The notes beneath the pieces were generated by a model. The model saw only the letters and a list, made by a program, of their open reading frames with translations, was not told where the DNA came from and did not search any database. Shown one piece after another: positions 1-9,000 of a stretch of 64,000 nucleotides of DNA. The translations under genes and the position numbers were made by a program. Within the stretch, counting starts at the first letter, position 1. Each line of letters starts with the position of its first letter. This DNA comes from Streptomyces filipinensis (GTDB lineage: Bacteria > Actinomycetota > Actinomycetes > Streptomycetales > Streptomycetaceae). The stretch lies in assembly GCF_014649495.1 (NCBI RefSeq), contig NZ_BMTD01000021.1:91992-155991 (forward strand), given 5' to 3'.

Positions 1-2
1 GG

Positions 3-170
3 CTGATCGACGGCGCGCACACCCCCCGCTACCTGCTGCGCCGCGGCATCCGCCAGGCGGTGCGGCTCGCCGTCGGCCCGCGCACGACGCCCCAGGAGAT
101 CGACTACGCGATCGGAGTCCTCGAAGAGATCGCCGGCCGTACGGCCGCGGTGCCCGTCTTGGCCCGGTGA
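3..170 (+). CDS. Class V aminotransferase / cysteine desulfurase-like protein, C-terminal end (partial)
   Basis: Only the last 55 codons lie in the window; the gene starts upstream. The readable end contains RLAVGPRTTPQEIDYAIGVL followed by a short tail and TGA. A basic segment, then a GPRTT-E-ID helix, is typical of the C-terminal domain of fold-type I class V PLP enzymes (cysteine desulfurases and related lyases or transaminases). It ends 16 nt before the ATP-grasp gene on the same strand, so it is probably the preceding gene of the same operon. The active-site lysine and any catalytic cysteine are outside the window, so transamination cannot be told from desulfuration. Confidence 0.6.
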   Translation: MIDGAHTPRYLLRRGIRQAVRLAVGPRTTPQEIDYAIGVLEEIAGRTAAVPVLAR

Positions 171-186
171 CAGGAGAAAGCCCGAC

Positions 187-1440
187 ATGAAGAAGATCAT
201 CATTCTCGGAGTCAACGCGACAAGCGCCAAGTACGTACCCGCCGCGCTGCGTTCGGCGGGATTCGAACCCGTCTTCCTGGCCGACGCCGACGCGTTCGCC
301 GGAGCGGCCGCACAGAGCCTTGGCGACTGCGCCTGCTACCCGGTGGACATCCAGGACCGGGCCGCGGTCCTGCGCCTGCTGGCCCACGACACGTCCCTCA
401 CCGACGAGGCGTTCGCCATCACCGGCCTGTACGACGAGAAGTTCCCGCTCATTGCGCAGATCGCCGCCACCTACGGCCTGCACGGCCCGGAACCGGTCGC
501 GGTGCGCCTGGCCTCCAAGGCCGAAGTCGCCGCGCTCATACCGGAGTTCAGCCCGCCGACCATCCGCTTCACCGGTGCCCAGGCGGCCCGGCTGGCCGTC
601 GACCCGGCCGCCCTGACCCCGGCGCCCCACGGCTACGTCCTCAAGCCGGCCGAGCAGGCCGGCGGGCGCGGGGCGACGCGTCTGCCGCAGGGCGCCGGGC
701 CCGTGGACGTGTGGAACGCGGTGGCCGCCACCGGCCTGGCACAGGACGCGGCCCAGCCCTGGGTGGTCCAGGCGGACATCCGCGGACCGCTGTTCAGCCT
801 GGAGGGCTACGTCAGCGACGGCCGGATCGTGTTCATCGACTTCTCCCAGCGCGGGCGCATCGCCTGGACGGAGGTGAGCAACCTGCTGCCCGCCGACCGC
901 CGGCTGCCGCGCGGCGTCGAGGACCGGTGCAAGGCGGCGGTCACGGCGCTCGTCGAGCGCTCCGGCCTGTCCCAGGGCTACTTCCACTGCGAGTTCCTGG
1001 TCGACGGCACACGGCCGTACCTCATCGACGCCAACGTCGGACGCCTCGGCGGCGGCGCCATCGTCGAGCAGCTCGCGCTCTCCCACGGCCTGGACCCGGT
1101 CGAGATCCTCGCCCATGTGCTGACCCTGGGCCTGCCGGCCGCCGGGACCAGCCCGGCACCCGCCTACGGCACCTTGGGCAGCGGCCGGTCCACCCTGTCG
1201 TACTACTACGGCCTCGAAGGAGGCGGGCGCGTCACCTCGGTGTCCGTGCCGGACGGCGGGAACTGCCTGCACACCCAGGTCGTCCCGGACGGCCACCACG
1301 TGGGCCCCGTGGGCACCGGCGACGCCGTCTGGATCGGGATGCTGACCGGGCTCACCAGCGACGTGGCCCGGGAGATCGAGAACGTCGTGGTCCACACCGA
1401 CGACGGACCGCGCCGGCCGGCCTGGGCGGCGCCGTCATGA
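187..1440 (+). CDS. ATP-grasp carboxylate-amine ligase
   Basis: 417-aa protein of the ATP-grasp superfamily, which activates a carboxylate as an acyl phosphate and joins it to an amine. The N-terminus is a Rossmann-like pre-ATP-grasp domain (KKIIILGVNA). The central ATP-binding part shows YVLKPAEQAGGRGATRL (nucleotide lysine and glycine-rich loop). The Mg/ATP-binding end is FHCEFLVDG followed by LIDANVGRLGGG, matching the usual E...N-x-R-x-GG pattern. The start has an AGGAGA ribosome site 11 nt upstream. Its stop overlaps the ATG of the next gene, a transporter (ATGA). In this cluster it is the best candidate for forming an amide between the aminohydroxybenzoate-type acid or amine and an amino acid. 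Substrates are not predictable from sequence alone. Confidence 0.85.
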   Translation: MKKIIILGVNATSAKYVPAALRSAGFEPVFLADADAFAGAAAQSLGDCACYPVDIQDRAAVLRLLAHDTSLTDEAFAITGLYDEKFPLIAQIAATYGLHGPEPVAVRLASKAEVAALIPEFSPPTIRFTGAQAARLAVDPAALTPAPHGYVLKPAEQAGGRGATRLPQGAGPVDVWNAVAATGLAQDAAQPWVVQADIRGPLFSLEGYVSDGRIVFIDFSQRGRIAWTEVSNLLPADRRLPRGVEDRCKAAVTALVERSGLSQGYFHCEFLVDGTRPYLIDANVGRLGGGAIVEQLALSHGLDPVEILAHVLTLGLPAAGTSPAPAYGTLGSGRSTLSYYYGLEGGGRVTSVSVPDGGNCLHTQVVPDGHHVGPVGTGDAVWIGMLTGLTSDVAREIENVVVHTDDGPRRPAWAAPS

Positions 1441-2663
1441 CCGGCCTGCGCGGCGCCCCGCCCGGCGGCTGGACGATCTACGTCGTCCGCTTCCTCACCT
1501 ACAGCACCTGGGGCGTCCTGTACCCGTTCTTCACCGTGTGGCTGCTGGACCAGCGGCTGTTCTCGACCGCGGACTGCGGGCTGGTCACCGGCGCCGCGGT
1601 GCTGGCCAACCGGCTCGGCTCGCTGGCGTTCGTCCGCGTGCTGCCGCCGGGCGGGGAGCGCCGCTCCATCATCGGTTCGCAGATCGCGATGGGGCTGGCC
1701 GCGGCCGTGATGTGCGCGATGGCGCTGCTCGCCGTCCGCTCCCTCATCGGCTGGATGCTGGTCTCGGCGGCCTTCGGCCTGGCCGGCTCGCTGGCCACGC
1801 TGGCCCAACTCACCCTCATCGTCCACCAGTTCGGCCCTCAGGAGGCCCGCCGGGCCTTCTCCTACGAGAACGTCGCACTGAACGCCGCCGGCGGCCTGGC
1901 CCCCTTCGTGTCCTCACTGGCCTACGCCGCCACGGGACGGCTGTACGCACTGGCCCCGATCGGCTTCGCCGTGCTCGCGGGCGTCCTGGCCACACGCCTG
2001 GCCCCGGCCGCCGGCCCGGCCGCCGAGACACCCGCCGCTGTGCCGGACACCCCGGCCCTGCCGCGCGGCGCGGTCCTGCTGCTGGGCGCCAAGTTCCTGA
2101 CCACCATCACCTACGCGCAGTTCTACGGCCTGTTCGCCGCCTACGCGAGCCCGCGCCTGGGGCCGCAGAGCGTGGGTGTGCTCTTCGCCTTCGCCTCCGT
2201 CGCCATCGTGGTGCTGCAGTCACTGGTGACCCGGTGCTCGCGCGGCGCCGGGGAGCCGGCCCTCATCGTGGCCGCCAACCTGGCGCTGGGGGCGGGAACC
2301 GCGCTGCTCGTGGCCCCCGAGGGCGGCATGGCGCTGATGTTCCTGGCCGTGATCGCCATCACCATCGGCGAGATGATCTACGTCCCGGTCTACCAGGCGC
2401 TGGCGGTGGCCGTCGCCGGCGGCCGCACCAGCCTCGCCGTCGGCGCCCTGACCTTCGTCGCGGGCCTGGCCGAATCCCTCGCGGTGATGACGGGTCTGTG
2501 GCTCATCGGCGCCGGGCTCGGCGCCGTGCCGTTCCTGGCCGGAGCCGGCACGGCCGCGGCCGTCGTCGTGCTCGCCGCCGTCTTCCACCACCGCTTCGCC
2601 GCCATGGCGGCCACCGCCGGGGCCGCGCCCGCGGCCCGGCGCACCGCCACCACCACTACGTGA
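1437..2663 (+). CDS. MFS exporter
   Basis: 408-aa integral membrane protein with about 12 hydrophobic segments, of the major facilitator superfamily. The ATG overlaps the stop of the ATP-grasp gene by 4 nt (ATGA), so the two are translationally coupled. The N-terminal helix (YVVRFLTYSTWGVLYPFFTV) resembles sugar/drug MFS members that begin almost directly with TM1. The C-terminus is a short arginine/threonine-rich tail. Coupling to the ligase suggests export of, or immunity to, the cluster product. This is one of several transporters in the cluster. Direction of transport is inferred from context only. Confidence 0.8.
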   Translation: MTGLRGAPPGGWTIYVVRFLTYSTWGVLYPFFTVWLLDQRLFSTADCGLVTGAAVLANRLGSLAFVRVLPPGGERRSIIGSQIAMGLAAAVMCAMALLAVRSLIGWMLVSAAFGLAGSLATLAQLTLIVHQFGPQEARRAFSYENVALNAAGGLAPFVSSLAYAATGRLYALAPIGFAVLAGVLATRLAPAAGPAAETPAAVPDTPALPRGAVLLLGAKFLTTITYAQFYGLFAAYASPRLGPQSVGVLFAFASVAIVVLQSLVTRCSRGAGEPALIVAANLALGAGTALLVAPEGGMALMFLAVIAITIGEMIYVPVYQALAVAVAGGRTSLAVGALTFVAGLAESLAVMTGLWLIGAGLGAVPFLAGAGTAAAVVVLAAVFHHRFAAMAATAGAAPAARRTATTTT

Positions 2664-2677
2664 CAGGAAGGGGCATC

Positions 2678-3991
2678 GTGGCATCCGCACCCTCCCTCAC
2701 CCAGCGCCCCGCCGGGCGACGGCCGGTCCGCGTCCTGAAGTTCGGCGGGACCTCGATGGGGAGCACCCCCGAGCGGCTCGCCCGCATCGCGGGCATCGTC
2801 GCCGACGCGCACCGGCACGCCGGTGTCGTGGTGGTCGTCTCCGCCCGGGGGGACATGACCGACCGGCTCATCGACGAGGCCCGCACCGCGAGCACCGCAC
2901 CGCCGGGCAGGGAACTCGACCAGCTGCTGGCCACCGGAGAAGCACGTTCGGCCGCCCTGCTGGCCATGGCCCTGCACGAGGCGGGCGTGCCCGCCGTCTC
3001 CCTGCTCGGGGCGCAGGCCGGCTTCGAGGTGTCCGGCAGGCACACCGACGGGCGCATCAGGGACATCGACACCGCCCGGGTCCGCCAGGTGCTGGAGCGC
3101 GGCGAGGTCGCCGTCGTGGCCGGCTTCCAGGGCCGCAACGCGGCCGGCGACGTCACCACCCTGGGCCGGGGCGGCTCCGACACCTCCGCCGTCGCCCTGG
3201 CCGTCGCGCTCGGCGCCGCCGACTGCGAGATCTACACCGACGTCGACGGGATCTACTCGGCCGACCCGCGCCTCGTGCCCGGCGCCCGGCTGCTCCCGGT
3301 CGTCCGCAACAGCGTCATGGCGGAGATGGCCTACGCCGGCGCCCGCGTGCTGCACACGCGCTCGGTGGAACTGGCCGGCCGCGCGGGCGTCGACATCCAC
3401 GTACGCAGCGCCTTCAACCATCGCCCGGGGACCGTCGTGGTCTCCGAACCGGAGGGAGCAGACACAGCCATGCTGGAAGCCGAAGACCGCGTGGTCGCCG
3501 TGTCCCACGAGCCGGGCAACGCCCGGATCACGATCGTCGCCGTGTGCCCGGACGCCCCGCTGCGCGGGACGGAAGTCCTCGCCCTGCTGGCCGACGTGTC
3601 CGTGCCGGTCGACGTGATGACCAGGTTCACCGACAGGTCGGGGCGGCACGGCTGGGACTTCACCGTCCCGGCCAAGGACGTCGATACGGTGACGAGCCTG
3701 CTCACCACCCTGCCCGGCCGCCTCGCCGTCGACGCCGCCGTGGCGAAGGTCTCGCTCGTGGGCGCCGGTTTGATGAGCGACCCGCGCACCGTCGGGCGGA
3801 TGCTGAACGCGCTGCTCGCCGGGGGCATCGACCCGCTGTCCCTGGCCACCTCCCAGAGCCGTATCTCCGCGACGGTGGCCGAGGCGGACTGCGCCCGCGC
3901 CGTGACGGTCCTGCACGAGGAGTTCCTGTCCGGCCCCGTCCTGCGGGAGGCGATGCGCCCGGCGACCGTCGCGGTCGGCCCGCGCGCCTGA
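2678..3991 (+). CDS. Aspartate kinase (cluster-specific)
   Basis: 437 aa. Phosphorylates L-aspartate, the first step to aspartate-4-semialdehyde. The N-terminus carries VLKFGGTSMGS (catalytic lysine and phosphate loop); then GRGGSDTSAVALA and the YTDVDGIYSADPR motif that binds nucleotide and aspartate; then two ACT-type regulatory domains from about residue 280. The GTG start is chosen because conserved sequence begins soon after it and CAGGAAGGGG lies 4-14 nt upstream. It follows the MFS stop by 14 nt, so it is in the same operon. An aspartokinase in a cluster with the GriI/GriH pair makes sense: aspartate-4-semialdehyde is the C4 substrate of GriI. Whether it escapes lysine/threonine feedback cannot be told by eye. 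Confidence 0.93.
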   Translation: MASAPSLTQRPAGRRPVRVLKFGGTSMGSTPERLARIAGIVADAHRHAGVVVVVSARGDMTDRLIDEARTASTAPPGRELDQLLATGEARSAALLAMALHEAGVPAVSLLGAQAGFEVSGRHTDGRIRDIDTARVRQVLERGEVAVVAGFQGRNAAGDVTTLGRGGSDTSAVALAVALGAADCEIYTDVDGIYSADPRLVPGARLLPVVRNSVMAEMAYAGARVLHTRSVELAGRAGVDIHVRSAFNHRPGTVVVSEPEGADTAMLEAEDRVVAVSHEPGNARITIVAVCPDAPLRGTEVLALLADVSVPVDVMTRFTDRSGRHGWDFTVPAKDVDTVTSLLTTLPGRLAVDAAVAKVSLVGAGLMSDPRTVGRMLNALLAGGIDPLSLATSQSRISATVAEADCARAVTVLHEEFLSGPVLREAMRPATVAVGPRA

Positions 3992-4346
3992 GGCGGTGTC
4001 CGCGGCCGCGGGCACGCGGCCACCCTGAGGCGCCGCCCGCCGGTGACGGCCCGGTCCGCGCGCCGGCCCGACACCCCGCCGCACGCCGGGGCGTTGCCGC
4101 GCACCGCGGCGGCCGGCTCCACGCGGCCCGCCCCGACGCGGAGCCCGGTGCCTGCCGCCGTGGGGATCCAGCCGCCGCGCGCGTCGGTGCCGGCCGCACC
4201 GGATCGCGGCCCGCGGCGCGGGCCCGCCCGCAAGGGGCGGCCGCCGGGCCGGCGGGACAGGGGCGACGGCGCCGCCGAGGGGTTCGCCGGACACGTCCCG
4301 CAGCTTTCCAGTGTGCTTCCCCGCCCGTCACTGAAAGGGGCCCTCC
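3992..4346 (+). other. Non-coding gap (355 nt) with promoter region of the MBL gene
   Basis: GC-rich spacer between the aspartokinase stop and the next ATG. No convincing gene on either strand and no dyad of the type found at 5.3 and 11.8 kb. A ribosome site (GAAAGGGG) precedes the ATG at 4347. Confidence 0.4.
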
Positions 4347-5300
4347 ATGACCAAGCCGGAACTGCTGTGCACCGGGCACCGCCGCCACTCGCCGGTGCCG
4401 CAGGCCTGCGGGACCGAGATCGCCGACGGGGTGTTCGCCTGCACGCCGCCCGGCGACGGCTGGTGTCTGAACAACGCCGGCCTGATCACGGGGCCCGAGG
4501 GGGTGACCGCCATCGACACGGTGGCCACCGCACCGCGCTCGCTGGCCCTGCGCGCGTTCGCGGAGGCGCTGCGCGCGGGCCCGGTCCGCGCCGTCGTCAA
4601 CACCCACCATCACGGCGGACACACCTTCGGCAACGCGCTCTTCCCCGGCGCGACCGTCATCGCGCACTCGCTGGCCCGCAGCGAGATGGCGGAGAGCGGC
4701 CTGGCCCTGACGCAGCTGTGGCCCGACGCGGAGTGGGGCGAGATCCGTCTGGTCCTGCCGTCGGTCGTCTTCGACGAGCGCCTGACCCTGTACAGCGGGG
4801 ACCGCCGGATCGAACTCGTCTTCTGCGGACCGGCGCACACCACCAACGACGTGGTCGCGTGGCTGCCGGACGACGGGGTGCTGTTCACCGGGGACGTGGC
4901 GCTGTCCGGGGCCACCCCGTGCACCCTGGCGGGGTCGGTGGAGGGGGCGCTGCGGGCCGTGGCGACCCTGCGGGCCTTCGGCGCCCGCACGATCGTCTGC
5001 GGGCGCGGTCCCGTCTGCGGCCCGGAGGTCCTCGACGAGACGGAGGCCTATCTGCGCTGGGTCCAGATCATCGCGATGGAGGGCTGGCAGCAGGGGCTGA
5101 CCCCGATGGAGACCGCCAGGGAGGCCGGAGCGGGCGACTTCGGCCATCTGCTCGACGCCGAGCGCATCGTCGGCAACCTGCACCGCGCCTACGCCGAACT
5201 CGACGGCGGCGCGCTGGGCAGGCCCCTGGAACTGCCGCCGGTCTTCGCGGAGATGGCGGAGCACAACGGGGGCGTCCTCCCCGCCTGCCTGGCCTGCTGA
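4347..5300 (+). CDS. Metallo-beta-lactamase-fold hydrolase with altered metal motif
   Basis: 317 aa, MBL-fold superfamily. The metal motif reads NTHHHGGHTFGN, where this family normally has H-x-H-x-D-H (commonly NTHHHGDHTFGN). The aspartate that coordinates the second metal is therefore glycine. Other ligands remain: the histidine of CGPAHTTNDV and the aspartate of LFTGDV. The C-terminal helical half (about residues 200-317) is ordinary for the subfamily. The intact fold with one ligand lost suggests a mono-metal or altered enzyme, such as a thioesterase, amide hydrolase or cyclase. MBL or amidohydrolase proteins do occur in aminohydroxybenzoate pathways, but a link here is inference. Confidence 0.75.
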   Translation: MTKPELLCTGHRRHSPVPQACGTEIADGVFACTPPGDGWCLNNAGLITGPEGVTAIDTVATAPRSLALRAFAEALRAGPVRAVVNTHHHGGHTFGNALFPGATVIAHSLARSEMAESGLALTQLWPDAEWGEIRLVLPSVVFDERLTLYSGDRRIELVFCGPAHTTNDVVAWLPDDGVLFTGDVALSGATPCTLAGSVEGALRAVATLRAFGARTIVCGRGPVCGPEVLDETEAYLRWVQIIAMEGWQQGLTPMETAREAGAGDFGHLLDAERIVGNLHRAYAELDGGALGRPLELPPVFAEMAEHNGGVLPACLAC

Positions 5301-5325
5301 TCATCACCACACCGCCCCCATACAC

Positions 5326-5341
5326 AACCGGATGGTCGGTT
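5326..5341. promoter_or_regulatory. Operator-like dyad, copy 1
   Basis: AACCG-GATGGT-CGGTT, a 5-bp inverted repeat with a 6-bp spacer, just after the MBL gene and followed by an A/T-rich stretch (TTTAAATAAAA). One of four copies of the pattern AACCR-N6-YGGTT in the window, all between cluster genes. Size and base content resemble TetR-type operators, including gamma-butyrolactone-receptor (ARE) sites. That identity is inference. Confidence 0.7.
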
Positions 5342-5427
5342 TAAATAAAAGGGTAAATGCCTGCGAAGTTCCCGTCAATGACCCGACATGCAGGACAAGT
5401 TGCCGGGCCGGCCGCAAGTCGAACCGA

Positions 5428-5456
5428 TTGACACAAACCACTTGGTTGGTTTTTAT
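5428..5456 (+). promoter_or_regulatory. Promoter with embedded operator dyad, copy 2
   Basis: TTGACA at 5428-5433 (-35) and TTTTAT at 5451-5456 (-10-like), 17 bp apart. The spacer is filled by AACCA-CTTGGT-TGGTT at 5436-5451. Repressor binding would block RNA polymerase. It drives the hydroxylase-acyltransferase-MFS operon starting at 5535. Confidence 0.7.
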
Positions 5457-5534
5457 GTGGGAGTGGGGTCGGTCGCCTCGAACAGCTATTTCACGAGCGT
5501 TGTCAGTCGCAGGAAGCGATGGAAGGAAACAGCC

Positions 5535-6536
5535 GTGTCTGCTCAAACCGTTGCGGATGCACAGGCCGGGATCCCCGATGTGGTCCGCCTGACCCCGAAG
5601 TTCGACGTGGCCTGCCTGGTACGCGACGTCAAGTCGCTGCGCACGGAACAGGCCGCCGACTGGAAACTGCAGAACACCTTCGTCACCGATGACCACCTGA
5701 TCGAGACCGAACTCGACTGGCACATCATGCCGCTGCGCAGCACCGGCGGCGACAAGACGCGCACCGACCCCGGCGGCCCCGGCCTGGCCCCGTTCGCCGA
5801 CACCGCCCACGTCCAGCACGCGCCCTACCTGCACTCGGTGATGCGCGCGATCCCCTCGCCGCTGCGCTCGGTACGTCTGATGGCGCTGGGCCCGGACACC
5901 TACGGCCCCGACCACTTCGACAACAAGTACGCGCTCACCTGGGGCATCGCCCGCCTGCACGTGCCGGTGATCACGCTGCCGGAGGCGAAGCTGTTCTTCG
6001 GCGAGACCCCGTACGTGTGGGAGGCCGGCTCGCTGTGGTTCGGCAACTTCGCCCGCACGCACCGCATCGAGAACAGCGGCCGCACCCACCGCGTGCACCT
6101 CGTGCTGGACGTGCAGGTGACCGAGGCGCTGTTCGACCTGTTCCCGGCACAGGTCCGCGCCGCACTGCCCTTCGACAAGATCATGGTCAACCGCGCGGAG
6201 CAGCCCCTGCGGCCGGCCCCGCTGCACCAGGTCGCCTTCGAGGTACCGAAGTCCTTCACCGACTGGGAGGAGGAGGACGGGCAGTTCCTCAACGACCAGC
6301 CGACGGTCGGCGCCGAGATCAGGGCCCAGGACGACGGCCTGGTGCTGCACTACGACGGCGCGCCCTACGCGGGACTGGTCCACACCGGCGACAACGAGTT
6401 CCGCTTCCAGGGCTGGACCGACGAACGCACCGTCCAGGTCGTCGACGAGGCCGGGCAGCGACGGGTGGTGCTGCGCACCAGGGTCGGCAAGCAGGTCCGG
6501 ACGCTGACGCTCCCCGCGACCGCGCTCAGCGCGTGA
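5535..6536 (+). CDS. Fe(II)/2-oxoglutarate dioxygenase, aspartyl/asparaginyl beta-hydroxylase type
   Basis: 333 aa. The core at about residues 110-200 has the cupin signature of the Asp/Asn hydroxylase and L-proline cis-hydroxylase group: DHFDN (HxD iron ligands), RLHVPVIT, a GE-containing turn, WFGNFARTHRIENSGRTHR (distal iron histidine and 2-oxoglutarate arginine), then VHLVLDV. Such enzymes hydroxylate free or carrier-bound amino acids. The GTG at 5535 is preferred to a far-upstream ATG because GGAAGGAAA lies 5-14 nt before it and because the upstream ATG would put the promoter and operator inside the gene. First gene of a three-gene operon. The substrate is unknown; a cluster amino acid is likely. 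Confidence 0.82.
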   Translation: MSAQTVADAQAGIPDVVRLTPKFDVACLVRDVKSLRTEQAADWKLQNTFVTDDHLIETELDWHIMPLRSTGGDKTRTDPGGPGLAPFADTAHVQHAPYLHSVMRAIPSPLRSVRLMALGPDTYGPDHFDNKYALTWGIARLHVPVITLPEAKLFFGETPYVWEAGSLWFGNFARTHRIENSGRTHRVHLVLDVQVTEALFDLFPAQVRAALPFDKIMVNRAEQPLRPAPLHQVAFEVPKSFTDWEEEDGQFLNDQPTVGAEIRAQDDGLVLHYDGAPYAGLVHTGDNEFRFQGWTDERTVQVVDEAGQRRVVLRTRVGKQVRTLTLPATALSA

Positions 6537-6553
6537 AGACGGGGGAGGGCGAG

Positions 6554-7750
6554 ATGGCTGTGACGGTGAACAGGCCGCACCTGACGGGCTTCGGCTGCCC
6601 GACCGAGGGAGTGGACACCGAGGAGTGGGACCGGCTGGCGGGCAACCACTTCTACGCCGCCAGCGGATGGCTGGATTTCTGCGTGCACGATCCCGGCGGG
6701 CGCACGCTCACCGGGAACGTGCACACCCGGCTGTCCGACGGCGGCATGGCGGCGGTCCCGGTCACGGCCGTCTGGGAGGAGAACAACGCCTTCTACCAGT
6801 GGAGCCGGCTCCTGGAGCGGGCCGGCCTGCCCCCGGCGGCCCCCCAGGGCCTGCTCGTCGGCCCGCACCGGGGCTACCAGACGAACCTGCTCGTCAGCGA
6901 GGGCACCGACCGGACCGAAGCGGCCGCAGCCCTGCTGGACGAACTCGCCGCACTGCGCAGACAGGCCGGCGCGCAGCGGCTGTTCGACGACGCCCGGCCG
7001 CAGAGCATCCCGTGCCACGGCATGTTCCTCGACAGCACCGACGTACGGGCACTGCGCGCGGCCGGGGTACGCGCCGAGCCCGTCCTGTGCGCCGCCGACG
7101 CCTGGATCCGGACCGAGGGCGAGGACTGGAACGGCTGGATGCGCACGCTGCCCTCCAAGCGGCGCGGTGAACTGATCCGCCGGGACCAGCGGCGCTTCGA
7201 CGAGGCGGGCTACCACTTCCTCGAAAAGCCGCTGTCGGAGTGCTACGAAGAGGCGGCCCTGATGTCCCGCGGCACCCAGGCCCGCTACGGACAGCCCGCG
7301 GACGTGGAGGTGCTCGCCGAGTCCCTGCGGGTCCAGGCCGAGGCGATGGGCGACGCCGCGCGCGTGCTGATGTGCGCCCGTGACGGCGAGAGCCCGGTCG
7401 GCTTCCTGCTGTTCTACCGCTGGGGCGACGCGACGTACCTGAAGGGCGCCGGATTCCACTACGACCGGCTCGTCGGCGTCGCGGAGTACTTCAACCTCGT
7501 GTACTACGAGCCGATCCGCGACGCGCTGCGCGCCGGCCGGCGCCGGCTGCACGCCGGGATCGCCTCCACCGACACCAAGGCGATGCGCGGCGCCGAGATC
7601 CGCCCCCTGTGGATGATCGACGTGTTCGGCGACGGCACCGGCAACGACGCGGCGCGCGCCTACAACGCCGCGCAGCTGCGCGAGCTGACCGAGTCCTCCA
7701 CGGCGGTGGCCAAGGCAGTGGTCGAGGACGACTGGCTGGAGTTCTGTTGA
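6554..7750 (+). CDS. FemAB/GNAT-like acyltransferase (peptidogalycan-type)
   Basis: 398 aa, resembling the GNAT-fold FemAB-like group (Acetyltransf_6 / COG3146). Typical elements are WMRTLPSKRRGELIRRDQRR in the middle, then VGFLLFYRWGDATYLKGAGF, then FNLVYYEPI, and a late turn containing TDTKAMRGAEIRP. Related proteins transfer aminoacyl or acyl groups to amines, sometimes from aminoacyl-tRNA. The ATG has GGGGGAGGG upstream and follows the hydroxylase by 17 nt. Its stop overlaps the TTG start of the exporter. In this cluster it could acylate or aminoacylate the product or an intermediate; self-protection by N-acylation is another option. Confidence 0.7.
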   Translation: MAVTVNRPHLTGFGCPTEGVDTEEWDRLAGNHFYAASGWLDFCVHDPGGRTLTGNVHTRLSDGGMAAVPVTAVWEENNAFYQWSRLLERAGLPPAAPQGLLVGPHRGYQTNLLVSEGTDRTEAAAALLDELAALRRQAGAQRLFDDARPQSIPCHGMFLDSTDVRALRAAGVRAEPVLCAADAWIRTEGEDWNGWMRTLPSKRRGELIRRDQRRFDEAGYHFLEKPLSECYEEAALMSRGTQARYGQPADVEVLAESLRVQAEAMGDAARVLMCARDGESPVGFLLFYRWGDATYLKGAGFHYDRLVGVAEYFNLVYYEPIRDALRAGRRRLHAGIASTDTKAMRGAEIRPLWMIDVFGDGTGNDAARAYNAAQLRELTESSTAVAKAVVEDDWLEFC

Positions 7751-9000
7751 GTTCCCGCCTGCTGCTCAACCGGGACTTCGGCCGCTTCTGGGTGAGCCAG
7801 GTGCTGACCAGCGTCGCCTCGAAGAGCATGACGATGGTCTTCCCGCTGCTGGCCACCCTCTCGTTCGCGGCCTCGCCCTTCGAGGTGGGCGTGGTCGCGG
7901 CCGCCCAGTACGTGCCGGTGCTGGTGGTGACCCTGTTCATCGGGATGTGGCTGGACCGGCGGCCCAGACGGCCCACGCTGCTGTTCACCGACGTCGCCGG
8001 CGGGGCGGCGCTGCTGGTCGTACCGGTGCTCAGCGGCCTGGACCAGTTCCGTATCGGCGTGCTGTACGCGGTCGCGTTCGCCTTCGGGTCGCTGGTCGCG
8101 ATCGCCGAGGTCTGCGCGCAGGCGTATCTGCCCAGCCTGGTCGAGGAGTCCGACCTGGTCTCGGCGATCGGCCGGCTGGAAGCGGTGTTCACCCTGGTCG
8201 TGGTCGCCGCGCCCGGTCTCGGCGGCCTGCTGATGAACTGGCTGGGCGGCTCCGGCGCGGTGCTGACCGGCGCGGTGCTCTACCTGGTCGCCGCGCTGAT
8301 CCTGGTCAGCGTGACCAGACGCGAGCCCCCCGTCCTCGCACCGCCCACGCGTGAGCGGATCAGCGCCGAGATCGCGGCGGGAGCACGGTTCCTGCTGTCC
8401 GCGCCCCTGCTGCGGACCCTGATCGGGCAGGCGGCGCTGTTCAACTTCTTCGAACAGGCCATGCTGACCCTCTACACCGTGTACGCGGCCTCCGTCGTCG
8501 GGATCACGCCCGCGCTGCTCGGCCTGACGGTGACGCTCGGCGCCATCGGCTCCATGCTCGGCGCGGTCGCCGCCGCGCAGGCCGAACGCAGATGGGGGCT
8601 CAGGCGGGTGGTGGTGGCGAGCATGGCGATCGCGTCCCTGGCGCCGGTGCTGATCCCCCTCGCCGCCGACCCGACCCCGTTGACCGTGACGATCTGGTCG
8701 GCCTCCTTCGTGCTGTACGGCTTCGGCCTGACCGTCTACAACGTCTTCAGCACCTCCACCCGCCAGCGCCTGACCCCCGACCGGCTGCGCGGCCGGGTCG
8801 CGGCGACCACCCGGCTCGTCGCCTACGGGCCGCTCAGCGCCGGCACGCTGCTGGGCGGCGGCCTCGGTTCGCTCTTCGGCGCGCGCACCGGACTGTGGAT
8901 CGCGGTGGCCCTGCTGGTGGCCGCGTTCGTGCGCTTCGCGGTGACGGTCCGGCGCACACCGGTCCCCGACATGCACAGCGAACCGGTACCGGCGCAATGA
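7747..9000 (+). CDS. MFS exporter, enterobactin-exporter-like
   Basis: 417 aa, about 12 transmembrane helices, major facilitator superfamily of the EntS/MFS_3 type (starts LLLNRDFGRFWVSQVLTSV, with a DRRPRRPTL loop between TM2 and TM3). The TTG start overlaps the upstream TGA (TTGA), so translation is coupled to the acyltransferase. Its stop codon lies inside the left arm of a perfect 29-bp palindrome that acts as terminator. Position at the end of the hydroxylase operon under the repressed promoter suggests product export or immunity. Confidence 0.82.
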   Translation: MSSRLLLNRDFGRFWVSQVLTSVASKSMTMVFPLLATLSFAASPFEVGVVAAAQYVPVLVVTLFIGMWLDRRPRRPTLLFTDVAGGAALLVVPVLSGLDQFRIGVLYAVAFAFGSLVAIAEVCAQAYLPSLVEESDLVSAIGRLEAVFTLVVVAAPGLGGLLMNWLGGSGAVLTGAVLYLVAALILVSVTRREPPVLAPPTRERISAEIAAGARFLLSAPLLRTLIGQAALFNFFEQAMLTLYTVYAASVVGITPALLGLTVTLGAIGSMLGAVAAAQAERRWGLRRVVVASMAIASLAPVLIPLAADPTPLTVTIWSASFVLYGFGLTVYNVFSTSTRQRLTPDRLRGRVAATTRLVAYGPLSAGTLLGGGLGSLFGARTGLWIAVALLVAAFVRFAVTVRRTPVPDMHSEPVPAQ

